The translations under genes were made by a program, and so were the position numbers. This document shows, one piece after another, positions 8,589 to 17,914 of a stretch of 23,562 nucleotides of DNA. Source of the DNA: Prasinococcaceae sp. CCMP 1430. Taxonomy: Eukaryota > Prasinodermophyta > Palmophyllophyceae > Prasinococcales > Prasinococcaceae. Below the pieces are notes generated by a model that did not search any database, was not told the origin of the DNA, and was given only the letters and a program-made list of their open reading frames with translations. Position 1 is the first letter of the stretch, and every line of letters starts with the position of its first letter. The DNA lies in NCBI GenBank assembly GCA_013416795.1, contig RQSC01000196.1, forward strand, positions 9,973-33,534. Direction: 5' to 3'.

Positions 8589-10534
8589 TCATTTCTCGAC
8601 GTCCCTGCCCACGGCGTCGCCACGCCGCACCCGTTGCTGCATCAGCGCTTGCACGGCTGGGGGAAAGTGGTCCGGCACCATCGAGTTGTCCACGACCAGG
8701 TGGTCCACACCAATCTCGCCGGAGTGGTGGAACATCTCGCCAAAGTCGAGGTACCTTGAAACGCGCGGTCCCATCGATGTTGAGGCCGCACGCGCGCGCG
8801 CGCGCGCGTTCGGAGCGTCAGCGCGGCCTCAGGCCGAGGGCGTTGGCGCGTTGAGGCGCAAGACAGCAGGGGCGCGCGCACGCACCACTTGACCTCAAAG
8901 GCGTTCCCCGAGGGATCCGTCAGGAACTGGGACAAACAGCTGTCGGGGTCGGAGGGAAAGAGCATGTTGTGTGGATCGATGTGATTGAACGGAGGCGCTC
9001 GGCCCGTCCGTGCCAAACACCAGAGATCCTCGACCGGTAGGCCGTGCTGAGCCATCGCCGTGTCCACACGGCTCCGGATGAGGTCGAAATTGATGAACGA
9101 CGTGTTCGGGCCAAAGTGCGGCATCGGCACCACCCCTTTGTTCGCCCCCATGTCGTGCGCCGAGTCGGTGGCCTTGTTTTCTCGCAAGGCCGGCGGCACA
9201 TACGTTCTGTTCGACCGCATACAGAGGAAGTGGCCGCACCATTCGCACTGAAGCCGGCTCGCGCCGTCCACTGCATCCTCGGAGAGCAGCTTCGCGCCCA
9301 GAGTATCGGTGTAGAAGTGCTTCGTGACGCGCAGCTGGTCCTTCTCAAGCTCGCGGGTCATAGCGGTCGTGATGGGCCGCCTGATTGAACGCGTGTCCTC
9401 TGCCAAGCTCGGTGACTGCCGGAACTCGAAACAAAACACAAATGGCACTGCTGGGTGTCTAGCCGTGTATTCGTCCCCGACGAGCGGCGAGACGAAGAGA
9501 ATCAGCGGCCAGCCATCGGGATCGCGGAAGCAGACGGCGCGGTCCGCCACGCCGCCGCCAAGCGCACCAGCGGCGCCCTTGACGTCCATCCACCGGAGCC
9601 CGGGTGACTTGGCGGCTGCGCGCTCCATCTGCTTGGCAAAGAAGGTGGGCTCGAGCACCACTCCGAAGCACGGGTACGGTATTTCGTCCAGTGAGATGGT
9701 GCCCGCCGCGCGCGGCAGCGCCCCTGCCAGTGCGCGCTCGGCCCCATCGGCGGGCGGTGTCAGCTCAGGCGGGCAGCGCTTCTTGTCAGCCCACGGCCCA
9801 TGGCCCGCCCTCCCGATCGGGGTATCCTCCTTGTGAAAGACGATGAACGAAGCGAAGGCGCCGTAGCTCGCCCACGCGGAGCCGTATGTGTCCTCCTCTT
9901 CCCCCGCGTGTGCCCGGTCCACGGTCTTGTAGAGGGGCCATCCCAAGACGCCGTTGTAAAAGGCAACGTTGGCCGGAATGTCGGCCGTCTCCAGGGCGAG
10001 GTGGCACGTCGCGAACCCGAGCTCGTTTTGCACGCACCCGTTGCTGCTCATGTACCTCCTCAGGAGAGCCTGCCGCCGCGGCCCCGCGTGAATTTGGTCC
10101 GGATTCATGCCCAGCGTCTTGCTGAACATGTTGAAGGCCTCGTCGCGGGTGAGCGAGGCCTCGTCGGCATCGACGTTGAAGGCCTCCACCAGCTGTTTGG
10201 CCTCCTCGAGGTCCGGGTCCAGTCCCACCTTCGCCATTGAGGCGTGCAATTCCTCGGCCGTTATTTTGCCGTCCCGATCTCGATCAATGAGCTGAAACAG
10301 CTCGTCCAACTGGCCCTGGTTGGTCTTCATCTCCCAGTCGATCACGACTCCCCCGCCGTCGCGGACCTCGCCATGCGACGTGGCCGCGAGCAGGCGAGCG
10401 ACGGAGGTCGACCAGAGCCGCCCGTCGCGGGTGACGGACGTGGCCGAACAGAGTACCACGCCTTGCTCATCGTCGTCGGCCGCTGCCGGATTGAAGCTGG
10501 CGATGGCGGCCCATGTCTTGACGCCGTGGCTCAT
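8589..10534 (-). CDS. C-terminal half of the PCS-like/EF-hand/VOC locus: EF-hand region plus two VOC (glyoxalase-like) modules
   Basis: The coding exons are 10534-8886 and 8754-8589 (TGA). The first ~50 residues look like the end of the second papain-like domain of the upstream reading frame (KTWAAIASFNPAA). A canonical EF-hand loop follows (DRDRDGKITAEE, residues 84-95), then a degenerate one (NVDADEASLTRDE). Two VOC-type modules come next. The first starts at ATCHLALETADIPANVAFYNGVLG and ends at CFRDPDGWPLILFV, where the usual metal-ligand Glu is lost. The second covers KHFYTDTLGAKLL to LTDPSGNAFEVKWY, with Glu retained. VOC proteins include glyoxalase I and extradiol dioxygenases; the substrate here is unknown. 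The frame is identical to that of 10544-11956 and only a TAG plus three codons separate them, so this is probably the same protein. An ATG at 10534 could also allow separate expression. Confidence 0.75.
8755..8885 (-). other. Intron in the VOC-encoding region (131 nt)
   Basis: The donor AAGTG|GTGCGTGC is at 8886/8885 and the acceptor TTTCAAG|GTACCTC at 8755/8754. The join restores a TGG codon in NAFEVKW-YLDFGEMF, the expected end of a VOC strand. CTGAC has its A at 8818, 63 nt before the acceptor. A (CG)n tract fills the middle. Confidence 0.88.
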
Positions 10535-10543
10535 CTTGGCCGC

Positions 10544-10546
10544 CTA
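10544..10546 (-). pseudogene. In-frame TAG interrupting the PCS-like/EF-hand/VOC reading frame
   Basis: The minus-strand frame that runs from the ATG at 11956 reaches TAG here. It then continues without any other stop through GCG GCC AAG ATG for 549 more codons of conserved protein before the next intron. The stop falls about seven residues after the second His motif (GGAHVVLGNT) and before the strand carrying the Asn (AIASFNPAA). That is inside a folded domain, not at a domain boundary. TAG is a normal stop in this genome: STI1, the giant protein and the CH protein all end with it. The cause may be a nonsense allele, a sequencing error, readthrough or an early pseudogene. Confidence 0.7.
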
Positions 10547-11956
10547 CGTGTTCCCCAGCACGACGTGAGCGCCGCCGCGGGCCACGTTCGTGTCGAAGGG
10601 AAGGATGAGCACAGTGGTTCCCAGGTCCACGCGCGCCGCGGTCAGCGCCTCGCGGAAGCTGGCCACCGTCGTTCCAAAGCGGACGTGCCGCACCGCGAGC
10701 GCCTGCTTTGAGTTGACCATGTCGCGACTGGAGGCGAGCAGTGCGGCGGCGTGCGCCACGCTCTCCGACGTGCGAAACGTCCTGAGGTGGTCCACGTGCG
10801 ACTGTCGCGACTGCCGCATGCAGATCTCCAGGTCGATGCCGTTGATCCATCTCTGCACGACGTTGATCGCCAGCGAGAGCGCACACATGCCGCCCATGTT
10901 TGTGGTGCCGATGTGCGAGTCCCACTCGGGCGGGATGAAGCGACGCAGCATGAAGGCGGGGTGCCCGCCGGGAACGCTGCCGGCCCAGCTCACGCAGGTC
11001 GTGCCGACCGCGGCACGTCCCTTCCTCATGACGGCCTGGAGGCCGAGAGAGCGCTCCCTTTGCAATTGCGCGCGCTCCGAGGTCGCAGTGAAGCGAAGCA
11101 TCCCGCGCGAGCGGCCGCAGGAGTCGCGGTCGGCCATCGCGGCGTACATCTGCTCGATGGGGCATGACCAGAAGGCGCCGTACTTCAGCGGGTGCACGTC
11201 GGCCATCATGAGGTCGAGGGCGCCGCCTTCCGGGCCGCTGCACCGCTCCACGAGCTCGCCGATCGCCTTGAAGCTCGCGTCGAGGCCGAGGTCGACCATC
11301 GCGGCGTGGAGCTCGCGCTGCGCCCTCGTGCTGGCGGGGACCGCGCCCATCAGCAGGCTGAAGTGCCCGCCGCCACCCGTCGGCCAGCCGTGCGCCATCC
11401 CCGAGTGGAAGTTGAGCGCGAGCACGTCGTTCGCGCCGGCCGCAGCGGCGGCGATGCAAGCGGTGCGGAAGCCGGCAAGCGTATTGCCTGATAGCTCGTC
11501 GAAGTGGTAGCACTCGACGCTCACTGGCAGGCTGGCCCGTTCGACGTATCGCAGCGCCAGCTCGTGCGTCTCGGCCAACGTCATGCCGTCCCCGACCGCA
11601 GACTCGATGGGCACCTTCACCAGCGTGATCACGTCGTCCACGGAGGTCGGATGGCCCATCAGCGTCAGCGCGTGGGCGACGGCGGTGGTTTGGCACATGT
11701 TGAGCTCCTGCTGCACCTCGCTGGCGGCCTCGAGCTCGACGAAGCGCAGCGCCTCCTTGACGCCCGCGAACGACCGCTGCGCGGCGTCCGGGCCGCCCGC
11801 GCGCGCGTTGTGCGCGGCGAGCGCGGCTTCGACGCAGCTCTCGGCCTGCTCGCGGGTGTGCTGCTCAGACGGCACGCCCTGGCGCCCGCCGCTGCCCGCC
11901 TTGGCCGTCCGCCCGGCGGGGGGCGCCGGCGCCACCTGCGAGACTCCACATCCCAT
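10544..11956 (-). CDS. N-terminal half of the locus: tandem phytochelatin-synthase-like (papain-fold) domains
   Basis: Phytochelatin synthases (peptidase clan CA, family C83) cleave and transpeptidate glutathione with a Cys-His-Asp triad. Domain 1 shows C88 (NMCQTTAVAHAL), H198 (GGGGHFSLLMGAV) and D253 (MADVHPLKYGAFW), matching the family's order. Domain 2 shows C358 (NMGGMCALSLAINVV) and H464 (ARGGAHVVLGNT). The Cys-to-His spacings are 110 and 106, close to family values, and the expected third residue (Asn) lies just past the TAG at 10544. The start MGCGVSQ fits an N-myristoylation signal with an adjacent Cys for palmitoylation, so membrane attachment is likely. Similarity to true phytochelatin synthases is distant. 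Activity could be glutathione-related or a different peptidase. The sequence is 470 residues up to the TAG. Confidence 0.65.
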   Translation of the reverse strand: MGCGVSQVAPAPPAGRTAKAGSGGRQGVPSEQHTREQAESCVEAALAAHNARAGGPDAAQRSFAGVKEALRFVELEAASEVQQELNMCQTTAVAHALTLMGHPTSVDDVITLVKVPIESAVGDGMTLAETHELALRYVERASLPVSVECYHFDELSGNTLAGFRTACIAAAAAGANDVLALNFHSGMAHGWPTGGGGHFSLLMGAVPASTRAQRELHAAMVDLGLDASFKAIGELVERCSGPEGGALDLMMADVHPLKYGAFWSCPIEQMYAAMADRDSCGRSRGMLRFTATSERAQLQRERSLGLQAVMRKGRAAVGTTCVSWAGSVPGGHPAFMLRRFIPPEWDSHIGTTNMGGMCALSLAINVVQRWINGIDLEICMRQSRQSHVDHLRTFRTSESVAHAAALLASSRDMVNSKQALAVRHVRFGTTVASFREALTAARVDLGTTVLILPFDTNVARGGAHVVLGNT

Positions 11957-12287
11957 CGCGAGGCCGGATGCGGGCGGTCTCGATCAGCTCTCCGCGCGCG
12001 TGTGCGCGCGCGTGTGTGCGTGTATGTACGCGCGTGCGTGCAGGCGTGCTTGACAATCTCGCCCGATGGCGGCCCTGGCAGCGAGCGAGTCCGCGTCAGC
12101 GGAGGGCGCCGAGCACGACGGATCGCGGCCTCTGCACCCTGCAGCACGGGCAGTCGCACGCGCGGCGCACGGCCGCTCCGAAGGCGGCCGCGGGCCTGCT
12201 CCGGGCGCTGTGGCGCCGCCAACCGCTCTCTCTCTCTCACTCTCTGGCGCGAGCGTGCGTTCGCGCTCGCCCGCACCCCGCGCGCAC

Positions 12288-12455
12288 GGACGCACACGCA
12301 CGCACACGCACGCACGCACGCGCGGTGCGCACGCACGCACGCACGCACACGCACGCACGCACGCGCGGTGCGCACGCACGCACGCACGCACACGCACGCA
12401 CGCACGCGCGGTGCGCACGCACGCACGCACGCACACGCACGCACGCACACGGCGC
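12288..12455. repeat. CA/CG minisatellite with 43-bp period
   Basis: A unit built of ACGC repeats around a CGCGGTGCGC core recurs with the core T at 12326, 12369 and 12412, exactly 43 bp apart. Partial units flank the three complete ones. The whole array is alternating purine-pyrimidine apart from the GGTG steps. Confidence 0.9.
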
Positions 12456-12753
12456 GCGCCACCGCCCCTGCGCGGCGGCGGCTGCGGCGCCGTCGACGGC
12501 GCCATCACGGCGCCATCGGTCCCGACCATCGTCGCGAACCCTCCCCACCGCGGCCTACCCAAATAGCCCAAAAAAGTCCCCCAAGTCCCAATTTTTCCAA
12601 TTGGAAATGGCGACAACCCAAAGCGCGCGCTCGGGGAACCGCCCAGTTCGGCAGTTGCTAGTTTCTCCCAACGGTCTCTCAACAGATTTTACATACAACA
12701 TCTAATTTTACATCATCTTTACCCACGGCTGACCTCTACACAACCACCGGCAT

Positions 12754-12754
12754 G

Positions 12755-12826
<72 letters not shown>

Positions 12827-12827
12827 C
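12754..12827. repeat. (GCAG)n/(GGCA)n tetranucleotide microsatellite
   Basis: About 18.5 uninterrupted copies of a GCAG/GGCA tetranucleotide follow ACCGGCAT and end at GCTCGTGGG. It lies beyond the 3' end of the giant gene. Confidence 0.97.
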
Positions 12828-12850
12828 GCTCGTGGGATGAGAGGGGGGAT

Positions 12851-12855
12851 TTACA
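12851..12855 (-). promoter_or_regulatory. Candidate poly(A) signal (TGTAA) of the giant gene
   Basis: TGTAAAT lies on the minus strand 148 nt after the TAG at 13003-13005. It is the first GTAA downstream, farther than in the other genes. Confidence 0.3.
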
Positions 12856-13002
12856 TGGGAAACACATTGGCCTCGTCGGCCCGAGGGGGGCGTACAGGAG
12901 GTGGAGGTGCTCGTCGCCCGGCAGGCACGCCGCTGGCGACGCGCACCGCGCGCCGCCCGCCCTCGGAGGCGCACCGGCGGGCGCGCGCAGAGATCGGCAG
13001 AG

Positions 13003-16000
13003 CTAGGAGAGCGCGACGCTCTGCGAGACGTGGATGCTGCTGATCTCGCTCCAGCGGCTCACGTACGAGTCCTCGGCGCGTCCGCCGCCCTCGGCGCCGC
13101 GCTCGCGGCGGCGTTGACGGCCGCGGTCCTCCGACGGCGCAGTCTCCAGCCAGCTGCTCGGGTCGGCCGCCGCCGTCGCGCGCACGCTGTCGAGAAGCTC
13201 CTTGCAGGGGGTCAGGCCCGCCCCGGAGCCCGAGCGCCGCGCGTGTGATGGCGGCCGGCGCGAGCCCGCGGCGCTCGCGCGGTGCGATTGGCCCTTGACA
13301 GGGCTGAGGATGCCTGCCTTGCGCCCGCTGCCGCCGACGTCGCGCCGCCCGCGGCCCGTGGGCTGCTGCGACGACGCGCGGTGGTGCGCGGACGCGGAGC
13401 CGCCCGCGCCGCCGCCGACGACTCTCGCGAGCACCCGGCGCAGCTCCCTGGCCGCCGACGGCTCGCGGCCGTCCTCCGGGCGCATCTCGTCGCCGAGCGC
13501 GCGGCTCAGCGTGCCGCGAAAGTAGGCTGTGAGCGCCTCCAGAAGGGCGGTGGCGGCCTGCGGCGAGGCGTCCCCCTTGCGACGCCTGTCAGGGTGGCCG
13601 TACGCAACGCCCGCATCGGCGCCGCGCGTGGGGCCGAGCCCGCCGTTGTACAGCGCTGCGCGGAGCGTCTGCGCGGACCGCGCCCACACGCCGCGGCACA
13701 CCTCCTTGAACACGCGCGGCGCGAGCGCGCCTGCGAGCGGGCCCACGGCGTCGTCGAGGTCTGCGGGCAGCCCAGGCGACGTGCCCGTACCCGCATTGCC
13801 CCTGCAGAGCGCAGCGTACATCTCGGGCGCCTCGGCGAGCACGGCGGACACGTCCGCCAGCGACGCGGCCATGGCCACGCCGCCACCGCCAAGGGCGGCG
13901 CGCGCAACCTCGTCCTCGAGCTCGGTCACCGCCGCGGCGTACAGGCCCTCGAGCGTGAGCGCCGATGCGCGCAGCTGCGCGCTGGCGGCCGCAGCTGCGG
14001 CCTTCGCGCGCGCGCCACATTCCTCCGTCGGTGCGCCCTCCGCGAGCTCGCGCAACGCGGCATGCACGGAGCGGCGCGCGGCATCGAGCATGTGCTTGAG
14101 CGTGTTGAGGTACGCAGCACGCGCGGGGGTCACCAGGCGGAAGCGGTCGCGCACGAGCGCGTGCTCGGCAGAGCGCGCGCCACCGCGCGGCGAGCCGGGC
14201 GAGTCGGCCAATGGCTCGCCGCCCAGGCAGGCCGTGAGGCGTCCGCACGCGCGGGCAACCTTCTCAAGGCTCTTGCGCATCGACTCGGCGGCGGAGAGCG
14301 ATGCCTCGGCCTCTCTGACCTGAGCCCACCACTCAACCAGCGTCTCGAGCGCAGCCGCGTCGATGTCGGCGGCCGCCTTCCCAAGCGCGGGAAACACCTC
14401 GTCGGGCCACGTGGCTGCCAGTGGGGCAAGCGGTGCCACACTGTCGACGAGGCCGTGGTACGCGTCGGCCACGAAGCTCAGGCAGCCGCTGCCTCTGGCG
14501 CCGCTCGTCAGCGCGTAGGTCGCGCCGTTCGCCAGCGGCGCGCCGCGGCGTGCGGGCGGCGGCGGCGGCACCGACGCCATCCTCACGAAGCGCTGAGCCA
14601 GCCCGGTGACCCACTGCTGCACCGCCTCGCCGTAGGCATCCATGCCATCCAGCACGACATGGGGCAGTCCCCAGCTCGAAAGCGCGATGCGGCACTCGCG
14701 CAGCGCAACGGCAGCGCGCACCGACGCCGCGATGGCCTCGGGCGAGACAGTTGTACAGGCGGCGGCCTCCGCCGCCGCGCGCGCGGCAATGCACAGCCTC
14801 CGCCCGAGGACCGCCGCGGCAATGACCGCGAAGCTCGGCGCGTCCTCGACCGGAACGTCGTTCCAAGAGCGAACGATGCGCTCCACTGCGAGATCGTTCC
14901 GCACCTCTTCTGCAACGGCGCCTGCGAGCAGCGCCAGACGCTCTGCGGTGACTGCTGTCGGGTCAGGGCGCGCGCGCTCCGCCTCGATGCAAGCGTCAGA
15001 CCGCGGCGATTCGTCGTCACTCGACGCGCCCGAGCTGCTCGAGTCCCCCGGTCCTTCGGCGTGGTCTGTGCCAGCAGCCAACTTCAGCCCAGAGCGGCAC
15101 GTTCTCGTGCATGCACCCTGCTGTGTGGCAGCGGCGGCCCTCACGCTCATCTCGCGCCACAGCGACTCAGCGCCCTTTCGCAGGCTTGCGTCCGACTCGG
15201 TCAAAACGCCGAGCATGTTGCGCAGGCGAAGCGCCGCGTGCAGGGAGCGCAGGGAGCTGCTTTCGCGCCGACCGAGCGTGCGGTACTCGGCCAGCGCGCG
15301 ATCGCAGAGCGCGACAGCTCTCTCCGAGGCCTCCGCGAGCAGCACGCGCTCCCGGCGCGCGAGTGCGTCCGTGGAGACCGATGCCGACGCGACTCGGGTG
15401 GGTTCGCCGAGTAATTCTTCGAGGAGCGCCATGCATTCGGCAGAGCAACTTGCAAAGCCGTGGAGGCAATGCAGCGCGTAGCGGATCGCCTGGTAGTGCC
15501 TGCTTACGCCAAAGCGCAGGGCAACCGAGTCCAGCAGCCACTGCCACTCGCTCGCACAGCGAAGATGGCGCGGGCCCACCAGCGACGTGTGCAGCGCGGC
15601 ACACACGAGCGCATCGTACGTCTCGTGTGCCGATACGGGCGCGAAGGGGACAGCCACAGCCCCCCTCGCCACTGCCGAGGTGGTGTCGAGCGTACCCTGC
15701 GCTAGGACGTGCTCATCCACATCGACTGGGCCATGGGCTTCCTCGCCGGCGACGCCGCTGTGCGCGTAGCTTTCCGCTTCCACCACGCGCAGGAGAAGCG
15801 CAGCCTCGCCGGCGAACTCGCCCTCGCAGTCCCCTTCAACTCGCGTGAAGCGAAGGGTGTGCACCGCCCCGTCGTGGCTCTCCCGGGGGCGCCGATCTCG
15901 GACCGGCAGGCACCGCATGGAAACGAGGTCGGGGCGGTCATCGGCACCGCAGACCTCGTCGTCTTCGTCGGACTCGGTGGCAAGCGGGACGCTCTCGGGT

Positions 16001-17823
16001 GCGTCGCGCCCAGCGGCGGCCAGCGCCGCGCGCAGAGCGGGCCAGGGCACCGCTGCCGAGAAGCACGCGCCGCCTGCACGCACCCAGACCGTGAGCCCCG
16101 CACCGCGAGGCTGCTCGCCATACGAGGGCAACGCGTCCGTCGCGCGTGGCTCCCGGCCTTCTGCAGCATCGTCGCTGCCAGGCGCCTCGAAAGGCACGAG
16201 GTAGCGCGACGCGGCGTCACCGAGGTCGAGCGCGCATTTGACGGGCTCGCGCCTCCGCATTGGTGCCGAGGCCCTCACCGCGTCGTCCCCCTCGCCGAGC
16301 GACACGCTCACACTCGCACCCTTGCGAAAGAGAAGCGCGCGCGATCGGTGCCGCGAGACGGCGCCCTTCAGATCGGCCACCGTGAGGAGGAGCTCGCGCG
16401 GGGGCTGCGACTGTGGTTCGGCCTCGGGCTCGTCTTCCCCGTCGTCGTCCTCGGTCTCAGTGCAGGACTCCTCCGCAAACATGCCGGCGTTGCCGTCCGC
16501 ATCGAGCAAGGGCCCGTCCAGCGCGAGTGCGCATCGCAGAGCCGCACCGTCGTCGTCGACGAAGACGAGGGCGTGCCGCGCCCCCGGCTCGTGCGGCTCG
16601 GTGCGCAGCGCCGTGTGCACCGCCGCGCGGGTGGCCGCGTCGGCGGCCGCGAGGCGATGCGCCAGAGGCACGTGGCGCGGGGCTTCGGGGAGGTATGCCT
16701 CGCGCTTTCTCTCACCGACGGAGTACGACTGCCTCCCCGTCGCGCCGGGGCGAGGAGGCGCCGCGGCGTCGGACTCACTGGGGCTGTCGAATACGGGGGC
16801 GCGCATCGTCTTGCCGACGCTCTGCAGCACGTGGAGGGCCACGCGCTGGTAGGGCGTTGTCGCATTGGCGGGCGTGACCGGCAGCCGCAGCTCCGCGCCC
16901 AAGGGCAGGTGCTCCGGCAACGCCGACCGCGCCTGGGGCTTCTCCGCGCGCGCGCCACGCGCCCGGCTGCGGGAGCCAGCCCGCGCGCTGCCACCTGCAT
17001 GGCCGGCGTCCTCATCGTCGCTCGGTCCAACGCGCTCATGTTCGACGCGCGCCTCCTCTTGATGCTCCGGCGTGTGCTCGAGGCGGACGTCGTCAGCGTC
17101 GACCGCCTCGCGCTCGGCCTGAAGCGCCGGCGCCATGGTCGGCGTTGCAGCGTCGGCGCTGTAGCGCCTCTGCGAGGGAGCCTGCGCGTGCTCACTGCCG
17201 CCCAACAAGCTCGCGAGCCCGCCGCCAAGCGAGGCGATCGAATTGGCCAGGTAGCCCCCAGGGCCACGGCGTCGAGAGCCCTGCGGCGTCGCGTGCGACG
17301 GAGAGGCCGCGCCGCGCTTCTCGAAGCTGCCGCGAGTCGACGCGCGCCGCGCCCCGCCGTTGGCATTCTCGGCGCTCGGCGCGTGCATGTCGTTCTCATC
17401 GCGCGCCGACTCGCGCCTTCGCGCATCGGCGACCGCCGGCGAGTATCCACCGAATCCGGTGCCGAAGCTCGGCTCGCGCGGCGCGACGCCCGCGCTGGAC
17501 GCCGGCGAGGCGGCCTCGGGCGCGTCGGCCATCGGCGGGGTCACCTCGCAGCCAACCGGCGCGTCCTCGTCGCCGACGGACGCGCGCCAGCTCGCGCCGT
17601 GCGAGGCGTTGTCTGGCGCATGCGCGTCGGCGTGCAGTGCGCCCAGAGCCCCGTCCCCCTCGGCGTCGCCATCGATCCCCGCCGCCGGCGTCACCGGCGG
17701 CGCGTGCGCGCCCTCCTCGAAGGGCGACCGAATGCCGTCGGAGAACACGCCCGACGAGCGCACGGACGCGGCCGACGGCGTGCCGCCGCCGCCGCCGAGC
17801 GACGCGGAGGCGCGCGCGGACGC
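13003..17823 (-). CDS. Giant protein, possibly UNC13/MUN-domain (exocytosis priming) family
   Basis: The main exon encodes about 1,606 residues. The N-terminal third is low-complexity, Ser/Ala/Pro/Asp-rich and likely disordered, with SP and RRxS-type sites. The middle has beta-rich acidic segments (GLTVWVRAGGACFSAAV; VHTLRFTRVEGDCEGEF) that could be a divergent C2-like fold. From about SEWQWLLDSVALRFGVS onward it is mainly alpha-helical to AYFRGTLSRALGDEM, followed by a basic, Gly/Ser-rich tail. The helical part resembles plant/animal UNC13-type MUN regions: a trp-rich LL.S...R.GVS opening and a late VFKEVCRGVWARSAQTLRAALYNGG segment followed by LLEALTAYFRG. UNC13 proteins prime vesicles for SNARE fusion. 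I recognise this only by pattern, so the family is tentative. The first in-frame ATG is at 17532, but coding character runs to 17823, where a CCGCAG acceptor sits. A first exon therefore probably lies upstream. The stop is TAG. Confidence 0.55.
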   Translation of the reverse strand, partial: ASARASASLGGGGGTPSAASVRSSGVFSDGIRSPFEEGAHAPPVTPAAGIDGDAEGDGALGALHADAHAPDNASHGASWRASVGDEDAPVGCEVTPPMADAPEAASPASSAGVAPREPSFGTGFGGYSPAVADARRRESARDENDMHAPSAENANGGARRASTRGSFEKRGAASPSHATPQGSRRRGPGGYLANSIASLGGGLASLLGGSEHAQAPSQRRYSADAATPTMAPALQAEREAVDADDVRLEHTPEHQEEARVEHERVGPSDDEDAGHAGGSARAGSRSRARGARAEKPQARSALPEHLPLGAELRLPVTPANATTPYQRVALHVLQSVGKTMRAPVFDSPSESDAAAPPRPGATGRQSYSVGERKREAYLPEAPRHVPLAHRLAAADAATRAAVHTALRTEPHEPGARHALVFVDDDGAALRCALALDGPLLDADGNAGMFAEESCTETEDDDGEDEPEAEPQSQPPRELLLTVADLKGAVSRHRSRALLFRKGASVSVSLGEGDDAVRASAPMRRREPVKCALDLGDAASRYLVPFEAPGSDDAAEGREPRATDALPSYGEQPRGAGLTVWVRAGGACFSAAVPWPALRAALAAAGRDAPESVPLATESDEDDEVCGADDRPDLVSMRCLPVRDRRPRESHDGAVHTLRFTRVEGDCEGEFAGEAALLLRVVEAESYAHSGVAGEEAHGPVDVDEHVLAQGTLDTTSAVARGAVAVPFAPVSAHETYDALVCAALHTSLVGPRHLRCASEWQWLLDSVALRFGVSRHYQAIRYALHCLHGFASCSAECMALLEELLGEPTRVASASVSTDALARRERVLLAEASERAVALCDRALAEYRTLGRRESSSLRSLHAALRLRNMLGVLTESDASLRKGAESLWREMSVRAAAATQQGACTRTCRSGLKLAAGTDHAEGPGDSSSSGASSDDESPRSDACIEAERARPDPTAVTAERLALLAGAVAEEVRNDLAVERIVRSWNDVPVEDAPSFAVIAAAVLGRRLCIAARAAAEAAACTTVSPEAIAASVRAAVALRECRIALSSWGLPHVVLDGMDAYGEAVQQWVTGLAQRFVRMASVPPPPPARRGAPLANGATYALTSGARGSGCLSFVADAYHGLVDSVAPLAPLAATWPDEVFPALGKAAADIDAAALETLVEWWAQVREAEASLSAAESMRKSLEKVARACGRLTACLGGEPLADSPGSPRGGARSAEHALVRDRFRLVTPARAAYLNTLKHMLDAARRSVHAALRELAEGAPTEECGARAKAAAAAASAQLRASALTLEGLYAAAVTELEDEVARAALGGGGVAMAASLADVSAVLAEAPEMYAALCRGNAGTGTSPGLPADLDDAVGPLAGALAPRVFKEVCRGVWARSAQTLRAALYNGGLGPTRGADAGVAYGHPDRRRKGDASPQAATALLEALTAYFRGTLSRALGDEMRPEDGREPSAARELRRVLARVVGGGAGGSASAHHRASSQQPTGRGRRDVGGSGRKAGILSPVKGQSHRASAAGSRRPPSHARRSGSGAGLTPCKELLDSVRATAAADPSSWLETAPSEDRGRQRRRERGAEGGGRAEDSYVSRWSEISSIHVSQSVALS

Positions 17824-17914
17824 CTGCGGCGGAGCAGGCGGCGAAACCCACCCCGGGTGTAGCCCGCCAGACTTCGGGGTGTCGCCCGCGCATGGTTTGA
17901 GTTTTTGTGCAAAC

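Larger units (their letters stand above)
11957..13002. other. Intergenic region of about 1 kb with simple repeats
   Basis: This lies between the 5' end of the PCS-like gene and the 3' end of the giant gene, both on the minus strand. From 11995 to 12050 there is an alternating CG/TG tract. From 12230 to 12455 there are a CT run and a CA/CG minisatellite. From about 12545 to 12740 lies a distinctly AT-richer segment, possibly a promoter or inserted DNA. A tetranucleotide array follows at 12754-12827. Frames here encode only repeat-derived Thr/His/Arg or Cys/Val/Arg peptides, and I see no gene. Confidence 0.6.

Noticed and set aside
10544-10546. Reassigned UAG codon (alternative genetic code)
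   Set aside because: STI1, the giant protein and the CH protein all terminate at TAG, STI1 at its normal conserved C-terminus.
10467-11696. A 409-codon minus-strand frame over the PCS-like region
   Set aside because: It is a shifted frame with Arg/His-rich content. The frame from 11956 carries all catalytic motifs.
12288-12455. Regularly spaced repeats resembling a CRISPR array
   Set aside because: The 43-bp units are low-complexity CA/CG with no unique spacers, in a eukaryotic genome.
15709-17862. A 717-codon plus-strand open frame opposite the giant gene
   Set aside because: It is a composition artefact. The opposite strand has balanced amino-acid use and helical patterns.
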